Assembly: GCF_029625315.1 (NCBI RefSeq)
Contig: NZ_CP121110.1
Location: 2,365,001 to 2,429,000, forward strand
Reading direction: 5' to 3'
Length of the DNA stretch: 64,000 bases
Origin: Flavobacterium ginsengisoli
Lineage (GTDB): Bacteria > Bacteroidota > Bacteroidia > Flavobacteriales > Flavobacteriaceae
Of this stretch, positions 1 to 10,402 are shown piece after piece. The notes below the pieces were generated by a model. The model worked only from the letters and a program-made list of their open reading frames with translations. It did no database searches and had not been told where the DNA came from. The position numbers were made by a program, and so were the translations under genes. Every line of letters begins with the position of its first letter. The first letter of the stretch is position 1.

Positions 1-949
<949 letters not shown>

Positions 950-1089
950 TGCACCAAATCATAATTTAATATGATCCGTTTTGTTTTGTTTCCTATCATA
1001 TGCATTGCCGCCATAACAGAAAACGCTTTCTACTTTCTTATTATTTTCTTATCCCAATATGTCAATGAACTTATGCCCTTTCGGACCTG

Positions 1090-1163
1090 TGGAGAATAAC
1101 GGAGTCGAACCGTTGACCTCCTGCGTGCAAGGCAGGCGCTCTAGCCAGCTGAGCTAATCCCCC
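1090..1163 (-). tRNA. tRNA-Ala (UGC)
   Basis: A 74-nt cloverleaf on the reverse strand. The acceptor stem GGGGGAT is followed by a D-arm with AGCTCAGCTGG, an anticodon loop with TGC and a T-arm GGTTCGACTCC. It lies in the 16S-23S spacer next to tRNA-Ile, the usual arrangement in Bacteroidota. A short tandem repeat of ATTATGAATT lies just upstream in the spacer (about 1170-1200). Confidence 0.97.
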
Positions 1164-1256
1164 AATCTAATTATGAATTGTGAATTATGAATTATGAATT
1201 TTTTTTGTAATTCGTAACCTTTCAACTCTAGAATTTCCTTCTTTTAAGTCAAATAG

Positions 1257-1330
1257 TAGTCCCGGGCAGACTCGAACTGCCGACCCCTACATTATCAGTG
1301 TAGTACTCTAACCAGCTGAGCTACGAGACT
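1257..1330 (-). tRNA. tRNA-Ile (GAU)
   Basis: A 74-nt cloverleaf on the reverse strand. The acceptor AGTCTCG pairs with CGGGACT, the anticodon loop reads CTGATAA (anticodon GAT), and the T-arm contains GTTCGAGTC. It lies between 16S and tRNA-Ala in the ribosomal spacer. Confidence 0.97.
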
Positions 1331-1454
1331 CTGTTTTACTTAAGTTTTATCATTTTTTTAAATTAACAGCAAGAGCAATACAATTTCAAGATCCAAAAAA
1401 CCGATGCTGCGCATCTTATTTCCCAAACGTGTGCAAGCACTAACATTAGGGCTC

Positions 1455-2971
<1,517 letters not shown>

Positions 2972-3141
2972 ATATTTTAATATTATATTGCGATGCGCTA
3001 AACTTAGCGGTTCTTTATCGAATCTCTCGATTCTAATGCTCTTATTCTTTATGTTCTGAAATCTCTTTCAGAACGGCTGTCAATTCAATATGTCTACGAA
3101 CGTGTCTTTATTTCTTCATCGCTTGTGTTTCAAAGCGGGTG

Positions 3142-3172
3142 CAAAACTAAAACTAATTTTTTAAACCTGCAA
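3142..3172 (-). promoter_or_regulatory. rRNA promoter P1 (proximal)
   Basis: On the reverse strand a TTG (-33 element) at 3170-3172 is followed by 20 bases and then TAGTTTTG at 3142-3149. This matches the Bacteroidota primary-sigma consensus TTG-N19/20-TAnnTTTG. The next bases are CACCCGC, shared with the two promoters upstream. It lies about 170 bp before the 16S 5' end. Confidence 0.8.
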
Positions 3173-3266
3173 GAAAAAATTTGAAAAATTTTGAAGCTTT
3201 ATTTTCGCCTCCATTTTCCTTTTTCCTTCCCAGTCTATCAAAGAGCTTTCCGTGTTTTGCGGGGTG

Positions 3267-3297
3267 CAAATGTAAATCGCTTTTTCAAATCTCGCAA
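3267..3297 (-). promoter_or_regulatory. rRNA promoter P2 (middle)
   Basis: On the reverse strand TTG at 3295-3297, 20 bases, then TACATTTG at 3267-3274, followed by CACCCCGC. It has the same architecture and start region as P1 and P3, spaced about 122-125 bp from each. Confidence 0.8.
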
Positions 3298-3388
3298 GCT
3301 TTTTCGAATCTTTTTTTAGAAAATTTCTTCCCTTTTTAATTCTTATTCCCTTGCCGGCATTTCGATGAGCGTTTTGCTGTTGCGGGTG

Positions 3389-3418
3389 CAAAAGTAGAAC
3401 CTTTTTCCGCTTTTCCAA
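3389..3418 (-). promoter_or_regulatory. rRNA promoter P3 (distal)
   Basis: On the reverse strand TTG at 3416-3418, 19 bases, then TACTTTTG at 3389-3396, followed by CACCCGC. It is the furthest upstream of three tandem promoters of the ribosomal operon. Confidence 0.8.
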
Positions 3419-3419
3419 G

Positions 3420-3800
3420 CTTTTTTAGCCGCTTTTTTTAATCTTTTTTTGCCTTTTTCCGTAACTGTCTGGAAGCAGTCCCTTTACGCTCTGCTTTTTT
3501 TGGCGCTGTGTGGGGTTTTTCTGAACTGCGGTGCGGTTTTGCCGTTTTATCGGGGTTTTTCAATGCCGCTTTTGCGGAGTTTCCGCCATTTCATGCCCTT
3601 TTTGCGCGGCTCCTTATATTCTTAAAGGGGCGCTTTCCGCAAAATATCTTCCAGAAAAGCTCTCCCATGGCCCCGATGGAAGCGGAAATCCTTTTTGGGC
3701 AGGGGTTCGGGTGCAATCTTTTGCAGCCCATAGCCACAAACGGCTCCCATTTATCATCAAAACTTCAGCTTGGCCGCACTTAATATATAATATCCGTATA
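3420..3800. other. Gene-free stretch upstream of the rRNA promoters
   Basis: No credible gene. Both strands are open for 90-125 codons, but the translations are low-complexity and match nothing I recognise. GC content is visibly higher than in neighbouring intergenic DNA, and the reverse strand is purine-rich. It contains one copy of a dispersed element (3670-3697). A GTGCA/CACCCG block at about 3709-3716 resembles the start region of the rRNA promoters but lacks a properly spaced TTG and TAnnTTTG. Confidence 0.5.
3670..3697. repeat. Dispersed intergenic element, partial copy
   Basis: The block GCCCCGAT, three variable bases, AG, one variable base, then GGAAATCCTTTTT occurs here and again at 13480-13509. 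From memory this motif recurs between genes in Flavobacterium genomes. This copy has diverged after the shared left arm. Confidence 0.5.
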
Positions 3801-3805
3801 AAAAC

Positions 3806-3839
3806 AAACCCGACAGGTTTTCAAAAAACTGCCGGGTTT
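3806..3839 (-). terminator. Intrinsic terminator after the monooxygenase gene
   Basis: The arms AAACCCGACAG and CTGCCGGGTTT pair with one mismatch around a short loop. On the reverse strand the stem is followed by a T-rich run. It lies 60 bp past the stop of the leftward monooxygenase gene. Confidence 0.75.
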
Positions 3840-3898
3840 GAAATAAAAATTACTCTTATATATAATAGGAAACAAAAGCTATACTATATAAGTAGGTG

Positions 3899-4904
3899 TT
3901 ACTGATTCAAAGTGTCTATTACTTCTTTGGTAATTTGAATGCTTTTTAGTTTTGCTTGATGATCGAAGATCGGACTTGTTACCATTAGTTCGTCGATTCT
4001 TGCATAATCAATAAACTTTTTCAAATCGGTTACTAATTGTTCTTTGTTTCCTGTAAAGGTTCCTGCTGTCATTTGGTTTACATGAAAACGTTCTGCTTCG
4101 TTCATGATATCATCTAATGAAGGAACTGGTGGTTGCAATCCTTTGCGGTCATTCCTAATTAGGTTTAGGAACATTTGATACAAACTAGTAGACAATAATT
4201 CTGCTTCTTCATTTGTGTCTGCTTGCTATAATATTGACACATGCCATTGTTTTTGGTTTATCCAAATACTGTGATGGCTGGAAATTTTCTCTATAAAACT
4301 CAAATGCCTGAATCATCAATTTTGGTGCAAAATGACCAGCGAAAGCATAAGGCAAACCATAAGCTGCCGCCAAAGCTGCACTGTCCATACTTGACCCTAA
4401 AATCCAGATTGGCACATTAAGACCTTCTGCAGGAAATGCACGAACTTTTCCTGTTGCATTTTCTGCTGAAAAATATTCCTGAAGTTTGCTCACGTTTTGC
4501 GGGAATCGTTGTGCTTGCTCAAAAAAGTCTTTTCGAATTGCTTCGGCAGTTGGCTGATCTGTTCCAGGAGCCCTTCCTAAACCTAAATCGATTCTATTTG
4601 GATAAAGCGTTTCTAGAGTTCCGAATTGTTCTGCTACTACTAAAGGAGAATGATTTGGAAGCATGATTCCTCCAGAACCTACACGGATCTTTTCAGTTTG
4701 ACTTGCCACATAACCAATTAAAACAACCGTTGCTGTACTTGCAACGTGTGCCATATTATGGTGCTCTGCCAACCAGATTCTTTTGTATCCAATTTTATCG
4801 GCTAATTGTGCAATGTCTTTTGTTTTTTGAAATGTTTCTGTTGCGTTACTATCTTGAGTGATAATTGCAAGCTCTAATATTGAGACTGAAATTGGGTTTT
4901 TCAT
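3899..4904 (-). pseudogene. Luciferase-like monooxygenase, frameshifted
   Basis: A flavin-dependent luciferase-like monooxygenase of the YhbW/MsnO8 type. Family features are the start ISVSILELAIITQD, the segment LAEHHNMAHVASTATVVLIG, then GSGGIMLPNHSPLVVAEQFGTL and LGLGRAPGTDQPT. The reading frame breaks after NIIA (about residue 227) and resumes in another frame with STSLYQMFLNLIRNDRKGLQ. Removing one base inside GCAAGCA (coding strand, 4220-4226) restores NIIAADTNEEAELLSTSLYQ and a normal 334-residue protein. As written, the C-terminal third of the barrel is lost. The substrate cannot be told from sequence. The break matches four other +1 breaks in the window, so a sequence error is as likely as a real pseudogene. 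Confidence 0.85.
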
Positions 4905-4997
4905 ATTAATTAAGGCTAAAATGCAAAATTAAGTCATTTATACGAATGCCTTTGTTTTCTAATGTTAATAGAATTATAATATTTGTAGCTACAAATA

Positions 4998-6212
4998 TTA
5001 TTTCTCCAACTGAATAAAAATCTGCTTGTGAGTTGTTTTTCCGTCGTCTTTTATTTTCAAATCTTTATTTGGCTCGACTTCAAATTTTGATGCAGTTTCT
5101 ACATTCAATGAAATTTCACGATTTCTGAAAGTTTCTGGAATTTCAGGAAGCTGAATTGTAACGGTCACTTCTTTATTTTTCTGCTGAAAATCTGCTTTTA
5201 TTCTATCTCTTAACCAAATATATTCGTAAACTTCCTGCCATGGCGCCATCCAAATCGAATCATTTCCTTTTAATCCATATTTATTGGCTAGCGTAGTCAT
5301 ATAATATTTAAATTCTGGAAAACGCATGCTTAGATTCCATAGATTTGTATTTCCTGTTCCGTGTGTGAATTCGTTAAACCAAACTGTATTTGGCTGTTTC
5401 ACGATCGAATCTAACATTTGTAAATAATGGTCCATAGTTTTAAAAGTGATAGTATCTTTTGAGCTTTGAACAAAAGTTCTAGCAGAAATCATTTTATCTA
5501 AATCTACTTTTGAGTCAACTTTAAAAACTGGACCAACACCATAATAAGAAGCTACTGAAAAATGTCCATTATTAAGCGCTTCTTTTTCATATTCTAAATA
5601 ATATTTTTCATCACCTTCTCCGCCAGGAACTACAAAATGAGACATTGTAAAATCTAGATTCTGCTTTATTGAAGTTTTATTTTCGGTCACTTCTGCAAAA
5701 TAATTCGTTCCATGTTTTGTGGCGTGATGAAAACCGTGATTCAAAATGTCCCAGCCTGCATTGTACATTTCCTTTACCTCAGCCCAAGAAAGATGTCCGC
5801 GATTTTCTGGTAATTCACGAATCGAACCTCCATTAATCGCTAATGCCAATTTAAACGGAATTTTATTTCCCATTCCGTCTGAATAGAAAAGTCCTTCCGA
5901 AGTTGTTCCGTCTCCGCCTTGATCGATTTTCCATTCGTTAATCAAAGAATTACTGATTTTTCCTCCATTCAATAATGGAAAAGCTGTTAAGTAAGCAGAT
6001 CTATAACCATCGTCGAGCGTAAAACTATAGGCTAAATGTTTATTGTATTTTAAAGGCGAAACGGTAATTTTTACTTTATCAGCCGATTTTAGTTTTATTT
6101 TGAATGAAATGGTTTTCGGTTTTAAAGAATCCTTTTCGATAATTCCGTTTGAAAAACAATTGAAATTGCTAAAAAATAAAGCAGTTACTATTAAAAGAAT
6201 TTGTTTTGACAT
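4998..6212 (-). CDS. Secreted polysaccharide deacetylase-like protein
   Basis: A 404-residue protein with an N-terminal signal sequence (hydrophobic ILLIVTALFFSNF, about residues 4-17). It contains a NodB-like metal-dependent deacetylase core: the first motif TLDDGYRS (about 65-72), the second motif HGFHHA (about 160-165) with the usual pair of histidines, and a later strand motif VWFNEFTHGTGN. The C-terminal 80 residues look like an extra beta domain. The family removes acetyl groups from polysaccharides, but some members act as other hydrolases, and the substrate here is unknown. It starts 167 bp from the divergent response regulator gene. No neighbour suggests a carbohydrate cluster. Confidence 0.7.
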   Translation of the reverse strand: MSKQILLIVTALFFSNFNCFSNGIIEKDSLKPKTISFKIKLKSADKVKITVSPLKYNKHLAYSFTLDDGYRSAYLTAFPLLNGGKISNSLINEWKIDQGGDGTTSEGLFYSDGMGNKIPFKLALAINGGSIRELPENRGHLSWAEVKEMYNAGWDILNHGFHHATKHGTNYFAEVTENKTSIKQNLDFTMSHFVVPGGEGDEKYYLEYEKEALNNGHFSVASYYGVGPVFKVDSKVDLDKMISARTFVQSSKDTITFKTMDHYLQMLDSIVKQPNTVWFNEFTHGTGNTNLWNLSMRFPEFKYYMTTLANKYGLKGNDSIWMAPWQEVYEYIWLRDRIKADFQQKNKEVTVTIQLPEIPETFRNREISLNVETASKFEVEPNKDLKIKDDGKTTHKQIFIQLEK

Positions 6213-6379
6213 AAAATTTTAGTGGTTCATTTTCGAATTAAAATTACATTTCTTTTTCAAAAAAATATTTTAAAACTGATTCTAGCACTAAAATAATTTC
6301 TGTCGATTCAAAAAAGCGAACAAATTTAAAACCTAAATTTGTAGATCAAATACCAAAATTTGATTTAGCATCTCTGCAA

Positions 6380-7723
6380 ATGACACACAAAATTTTAATT
6401 ATAGACGACGAAGAAAAACTGAGAAGTCTGTTGGTTCGTATTATTAAATCGGAAGGATTTGAAGTTTTTGAAGCGAAAGATTTAAAAACTGGTTTTAAAA
6501 AACTGGAACAAACCGATATTGATGTTGTTTTGTGTGATGTAAAATTACCTGACGGAAACGGCGTTGATTTTGTTCAAAACATAAAAAGCAGTTTTTCTTT
6601 AACAGAAGTTATTCTGCTGACGGCTTTCGGAAATATTCCCGACGGTGTTCAGGCGATGAAAAATGGTGCTTTCGATTATATTGTAAAAGGTGATGATAAC
6701 GACAAGATCATTCCGCTTCTTTATAAAGCAGTCGAAAAAGTACATTTGCAGAAAAAAGTAAAACAGCTTGAAAAACGCATTGGCGATAAATACTCTTTCA
6801 ATACCATAATCGGAAAATCAAAAGGAATTGAGCAAGTTATTGATTTAGCTCAAAAAGTAGCCAAAACCGATTCGACTGTTTTATTGACTGGTGAAACGGG
6901 AACAGGAAAAGAAGTTTTTGCACAGGCGATTCATGAAAACAGTAATCGTGCAGGAAAATCTTTTGTGGCTTTAAACTGCAGTACCTTCAGCAAGGAAATT
7001 TTAGAGAGTGAACTTTTTGGTCATAAACAAGGTGCATTTACAGGAGCTTTGAAAGATAAAAAAGGTTTTATTGAAGAATCAAACGGAGGAACTTTATTTT
7101 TGGATGAAATTGGTGAAATGCCAATTGATCTTCAAGCGAAATTATTACGTGTTTTAGAAACTTCTGAATATATTCCTGTTGGCGATACCACTCCAAAAAA
7201 ATCAAATTTTAGATTAATTGCGGCAACAAATCGAGACTTAAAAACAGAAAGTGATGAACATCGTTTTCGTTCCGATCTTTATTTCCGTTTGAATATCTTC
7301 GAAATTAAATTGCCTTCGCTTCGTGAAAGAGCAAAAGATATTCCGTTGCTAGCGAATTTTTATGTGAAACAGTTTTCAGAAAAAACAAATAAAAAGACTT
7401 TACAAACCTCAGCCGATTTTATAGAGAAATTAGAAAATTATTCTTGGCCAGGAAATATCCGTGAACTCAAAAATGTCATCGAAAGATCGGTTATTTTGAG
7501 CAATGGAGATATTTTAACTTCGGATGTTCTTCCTTATGAAATGCAACATCAAACGGAAAATAATTCGAAACCAATGTCGGCTTTTTCAATGCAAAGTGTT
7601 GAGAAATTGCATATTCAAAAGGTTTTAAATTATACGAAAGGAAATAAGGCTGAAACGGCAAGATTACTTGAAATTGGAATTGCGACCTTATATAGAAAGC
7701 TGGAAGAATACCAAATTCAATAA
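6380..7723 (+). CDS. Sigma-54-dependent response regulator (NtrC family)
   Basis: A 447-residue regulator. It has a receiver domain (1-120; acidic pair D9/D10, phosphoacceptor D53 in CDVKLPDG), a AAA+ sigma-54 activation domain with Walker A GETGTGKE (about 173-180) and the sigma-54 contact loop GAFTGA (about 220), and a Fis-type helix-turn-helix at the C terminus (about 410-445, KAETARLLEIGIATLYRKL). It activates RNA polymerase carrying sigma-54 at promoters of -24/-12 type. It lies immediately upstream of the kdp genes, where an OmpR-type KdpE would be expected, so a role as the Kdp regulator is inferred from position. The likely partner kinase is at 16261-17988. Confidence 0.88.
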   Translation: MTHKILIIDDEEKLRSLLVRIIKSEGFEVFEAKDLKTGFKKLEQTDIDVVLCDVKLPDGNGVDFVQNIKSSFSLTEVILLTAFGNIPDGVQAMKNGAFDYIVKGDDNDKIIPLLYKAVEKVHLQKKVKQLEKRIGDKYSFNTIIGKSKGIEQVIDLAQKVAKTDSTVLLTGETGTGKEVFAQAIHENSNRAGKSFVALNCSTFSKEILESELFGHKQGAFTGALKDKKGFIEESNGGTLFLDEIGEMPIDLQAKLLRVLETSEYIPVGDTTPKKSNFRLIAATNRDLKTESDEHRFRSDLYFRLNIFEIKLPSLRERAKDIPLLANFYVKQFSEKTNKKTLQTSADFIEKLENYSWPGNIRELKNVIERSVILSNGDILTSDVLPYEMQHQTENNSKPMSAFSMQSVEKLHIQKVLNYTKGNKAETARLLEIGIATLYRKLEEYQIQ

Positions 7724-7746
7724 CAATTACAAAAATCAATTTTTAA

Positions 7747-7908
7747 AAGCTTCGGAGAAGCGACATATTTATAGCATAATTTAACCGCAATTTATTAAAA
7801 GCTCTAGCGGAGCGACACCGCCACAATCTAAAAAACATGTCACCCCGCTGGGGCTCTTGTAAATGTGAATACATCATTTTCTATAAATATGTCGCTTCTC
7901 CAAAGCTT
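7747..7908. repeat. Nested inverted repeat
   Basis: The outer arms, 7747-7774 and 7881-7908, are 28 bp with one mismatch; each contains GGAGAAGCGACATATTTATA in the inward direction. Inside them a second pair, 7797-7817 and 7838-7858, matches at 16 of 21 positions and shares the GGAGCGACA-like core. The whole 162-bp unit could fold as one long cruciform or RNA hairpin. It lies just after the response regulator. Confidence 0.8.
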
Positions 7909-7929
7909 CAAAATAACATATCAAAACGA

Positions 7930-7960
7930 GAAAAGCTTATCAAAATGATAGGCTTTTTTT
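7930..7960 (+). terminator. Intrinsic terminator after the response regulator
   Basis: A stem AAAAGCTTATC with GATAGGCTTTT around a four-base loop, followed by a run of seven T. It closes the transcript of the response regulator gene after the palindromic element. Confidence 0.7.
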
Positions 7961-8029
7961 ATGCCTGATTTTTTGCACAAAAATACATTCCTTTTATTTA
8001 CAACACTTTATACTCAACCTGACTTTTTC

Positions 8030-8043
8030 GGAACATCTTTTGG
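8030..8043 (+). promoter_or_regulatory. Weak candidate sigma-54 promoter before the kdp operon
   Basis: A GG at 8030-8031 is followed by ten bases and a GG within TTTTGGCA. The -24/-12 spacing fits, but the -12 element reads TTGG instead of TTGC. I list it because a sigma-54 activator gene sits directly upstream and no good TAnnTTTG element is evident. It is a weak match. Confidence 0.25.
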
Positions 8044-8075
8044 CATAAGAAGGAAGAACATAAAAATTCCTTCTC

Positions 8076-8357
8076 ATGAAAAATCAAGTTAATTCTATTT
8101 ACAAACAGGCTGAACGCTTTGCTGAGATAACTAAAAAAAACATTATCTGCGGCAATATCGTTCGGGCTAAAAAATGTCTAGCACTTGCTGAACGATTATT
8201 TATTACTGGAAGCATCGAAACTAAAAATGCTATTTCGAACGTGTATATTTTCTCAGTTTCGTCTTTTATGGAAATGCGTCATTGCAATATCTCTCATCTT
8301 TTCCCTCAAACCCTTAAAGCGGAATATATCAAGCAGGTTAATGCTTCGGGAGTCTAA
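8076..8357 (+). CDS. Small conserved protein at the head of the kdp operon (DUF7674-like)
   Basis: A 93-residue soluble protein, mostly helical, with no signal sequence or membrane segment. The central segment IVRAKKCLALAERLFITGS looks like a TPR-like helical hairpin. From memory similar proteins (DUF7674) sit at the start of kdp operons in Flavobacterium and relatives. No function is known to me. It precedes the two tiny membrane peptides and kdpA in the same direction, so a role in Kdp assembly or regulation is a guess from position. Confidence 0.6.
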   Translation: MKNQVNSIYKQAERFAEITKKNIICGNIVRAKKCLALAERLFITGSIETKNAISNVYIFSVSSFMEMRHCNISHLFPQTLKAEYIKQVNASGV

Positions 8358-8434
8358 AAAGTTTAATCGGTTAACTGTTTAATCGTTTAATCGCTTCAAT
8401 ACAATCTAAAATCTGAATTCTAAAAAAATTTCCT

Positions 8435-8518
8435 ATGATCACTTTTCTTTTACTCGCATTAGCCGTTGTGCTGTTTGCCATTTGTTTTCTGTCAGTTGAA
8501 TTCTTTGAAAAAATCTAA
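8435..8518 (+). CDS. 27-residue membrane peptide upstream of kdpF
   Basis: A tiny reading frame starting MITFLLLALAVVLFAI and ending SVEFFEKI: one predicted transmembrane helix (about residues 3-20) with a short charged tail. It stops 3 bp before the kdpF start. It resembles KdpF in size and layout but lacks the KPEKF ending. It may be a second small Kdp subunit or a diverged duplicate of KdpF. The tight spacing and clean single-helix pattern support translation; there is no direct evidence. Confidence 0.55.
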   Translation: MITFLLLALAVVLFAICFLSVEFFEKI

Positions 8519-8521
8519 ATC

Positions 8522-8599
8522 ATGACCGCACTATTTATTATTTCAATCGCCGTTTTCGTGTATTTGATTTATGTACTAATCAAACCCGAAAAATTTTAA
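8522..8599 (+). CDS. kdpF: Potassium-transporting ATPase small subunit KdpF
   Basis: A 25-residue single-span peptide starting MTALFIISIAVFVYLIYVL and ending in the hallmark KPEKF, with the length and ending expected of KdpF. In E. coli KdpF stabilises the KdpABC complex in the inner membrane. It lies between a second tiny membrane peptide and kdpA. Confidence 0.88.
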   Translation: MTALFIISIAVFVYLIYVLIKPEKF

Positions 8600-8673
8600 A
8601 AAAAGAATTTTAGAATTTCAGATTCTTTCAAAGAAATCTAAAATCTAAAATCAACAATCTAAAATTAAATAAT

Positions 8674-10394
8674 ATGAACACAGAGTTACTTGGCGTCATT
8701 AGTATTTTTATCCTAACTATTGTTTTAGCGATTCCTTTAGGAAAATATATTGCTAAAGTTTATTTGGGAGATAAAACACTTCTTGACCCAATTTTCAATC
8801 CAATTGAAAAATTTATTTTTAAAATCAGCGGTATAAATCCTGCCGAAGAAATGAACTGGAAACAGCACTTAAAAGCACTTTTAAGTATCAACATGGTTTG
8901 GTTCTTTCTTTGCTTTTTCGTTTTATTGTTTCAGGGATCTTTACCTCTTAATCCAGATAATAATCCCTCAATGTCACCAGATTTGGCATTTAACACTGCT
9001 ATTTCATTTTTAGTCAATTGTAATTTACAGCATTATTCAGGCGAAAGTGGGGTTTCTTACCTTTCGCAAATCGTCTTGATGTTCCTTCAATTTGTTTCTG
9101 CTGGTATCGGAATGGCTGCTGCCGCTATGATTTTTACAGCAATGAAAGAAAGAACAACAGAAAAACTGGGTAATTTTTATAATTATTTCATCAAAAGCTG
9201 TACTCGTATTTTATTACCGCTTTCAGCAATTGTAGCTGCAGCACTAGTATTTAGCGGTACTCCAATGACTTTTGAAGGTAAAGATGCTATTACAACGCCG
9301 CAAGGGGATCATGTAGAAGTTTCTCGCGGACCAGCTGCAGCGTTTATTGCGATTAAACATATTGGTACAAATGGTGGCGGATTTTTTGGAGCCAACTCAG
9401 CGCATCCATTAGAAAATCCAACTTATTTTACGAATGGAGTTGAACTTTGGGCGCAGATGATTATTCCGTTTGCAATGATTTTTGCTCTTGGATTTTACCT
9501 CAACAAAAGAAAACTTTCAAATATTATTTTTGGTGTAATGACGGTTGGATTTTTACTTCTGGTTGTTCCAACAGTTACGAGTGAAATCAACGGAAATCCC
9601 GCTATCGAAAAAATGGGCATCGCACAGACAACTGGAGCGATGGAAGGAAAAGAAGTTCGGTTTGGTCCAGCAATTTCAGGTTTCTGGAGTATTGCCACAA
9701 CGGTAATTTCTACAGGTTCTGTAAACAGTATGCATGATAGTTCTATGCCTATTTCTGGGGCTATGCAATTATTATCGATGATGGTAAATGCCTTTTACGG
9801 CGGATGTGGCGTTGGTATTTTGAACTACTATATTTTTATTATTCTGGCTGTATTTATCTCTGGATTAATGGTCGGCCGAACACCTGAGTTTTTAGGAAAG
9901 AAAATTGAAGCACGAGAAGTAAAAATTGTCGCTTTTATTGCGATTCTTCACCCATTATTGATTTTAGCAGGAACAGCTTTGGCTTCTTATTTTGCTGCAC
10001 ATGATACTGCAATGGGTTATTGGTTCAGCGGAAATGCAACAGGTTGGTTAAACAATCCTAGCAATCACGGATTCTCTGAAATGTTATATGAATATACTTC
10101 AAGTGCTGCCAATAATGGTTCTGGTTTTGAAGGTTTGGGAGATAATAATCCGTTCTGGAATATCACTACAGGAATTGTATTACTTCTAAGCCGTTTTATT
10201 CCAATCATTGGCCCACTAGCAATTGCAGGTTTATTGGCCGGAAAAAATACATTCCAGAAAGTGCTGGAACTTTAAAAACTGATACCTCAATTTTCGGAAT
10301 CATGACTTTTGCCGTAATCGCAATTATCGTCGCTTTATCATTCTTCCCAGCGTTGGCTTTAGGTCCATTGGCAGAATTCTTTACTTTAAAATAA
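8674..10394 (+). pseudogene. kdpA: Potassium-transporting ATPase subunit KdpA, frameshifted near the 3' end
   Basis: The channel-like potassium-binding subunit of the Kdp P-type ATPase, with repeated membrane-pore-membrane units. Selectivity-loop regions include FLVNCNLQHYSGE, GTNGGGFFGANSAHP and GCGVGILNYYI. The frame runs cleanly to about residue 523, then ends early at GKNTFQKVLEL. Adding one A to the A6 run at 10242-10247 gives KYIPESAGTLKTDTSIFGIM and continues through a last membrane helix to FFTLK, for 573 residues, normal for the family. As written the last transmembrane segment is lost. The break sits in a homopolymer, so a base-calling error is likely. Confidence 0.92.
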
Positions 10395-10402
10395 TATAAA
10401 AA

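Noticed and set aside
3161..3418. Open reading frame of 85 codons on the reverse strand upstream of 16S
   Set aside because: It runs across the three rRNA promoters, has low-complexity Lys-rich content and no resemblance to a protein family.
3709..3730. Fourth rRNA promoter candidate with GTGCA/CACCCG
   Set aside because: The -7 element is AAAGATTG, and the nearest TTTG is only 15 bases upstream, outside the 19-20 spacing of the other three.
3508..3905. Overlapping open frames of 91 and 124 codons on the plus strand
   Set aside because: They lie in the GC-richer non-coding stretch, overlap each other and the terminator, and show no protein-like features.
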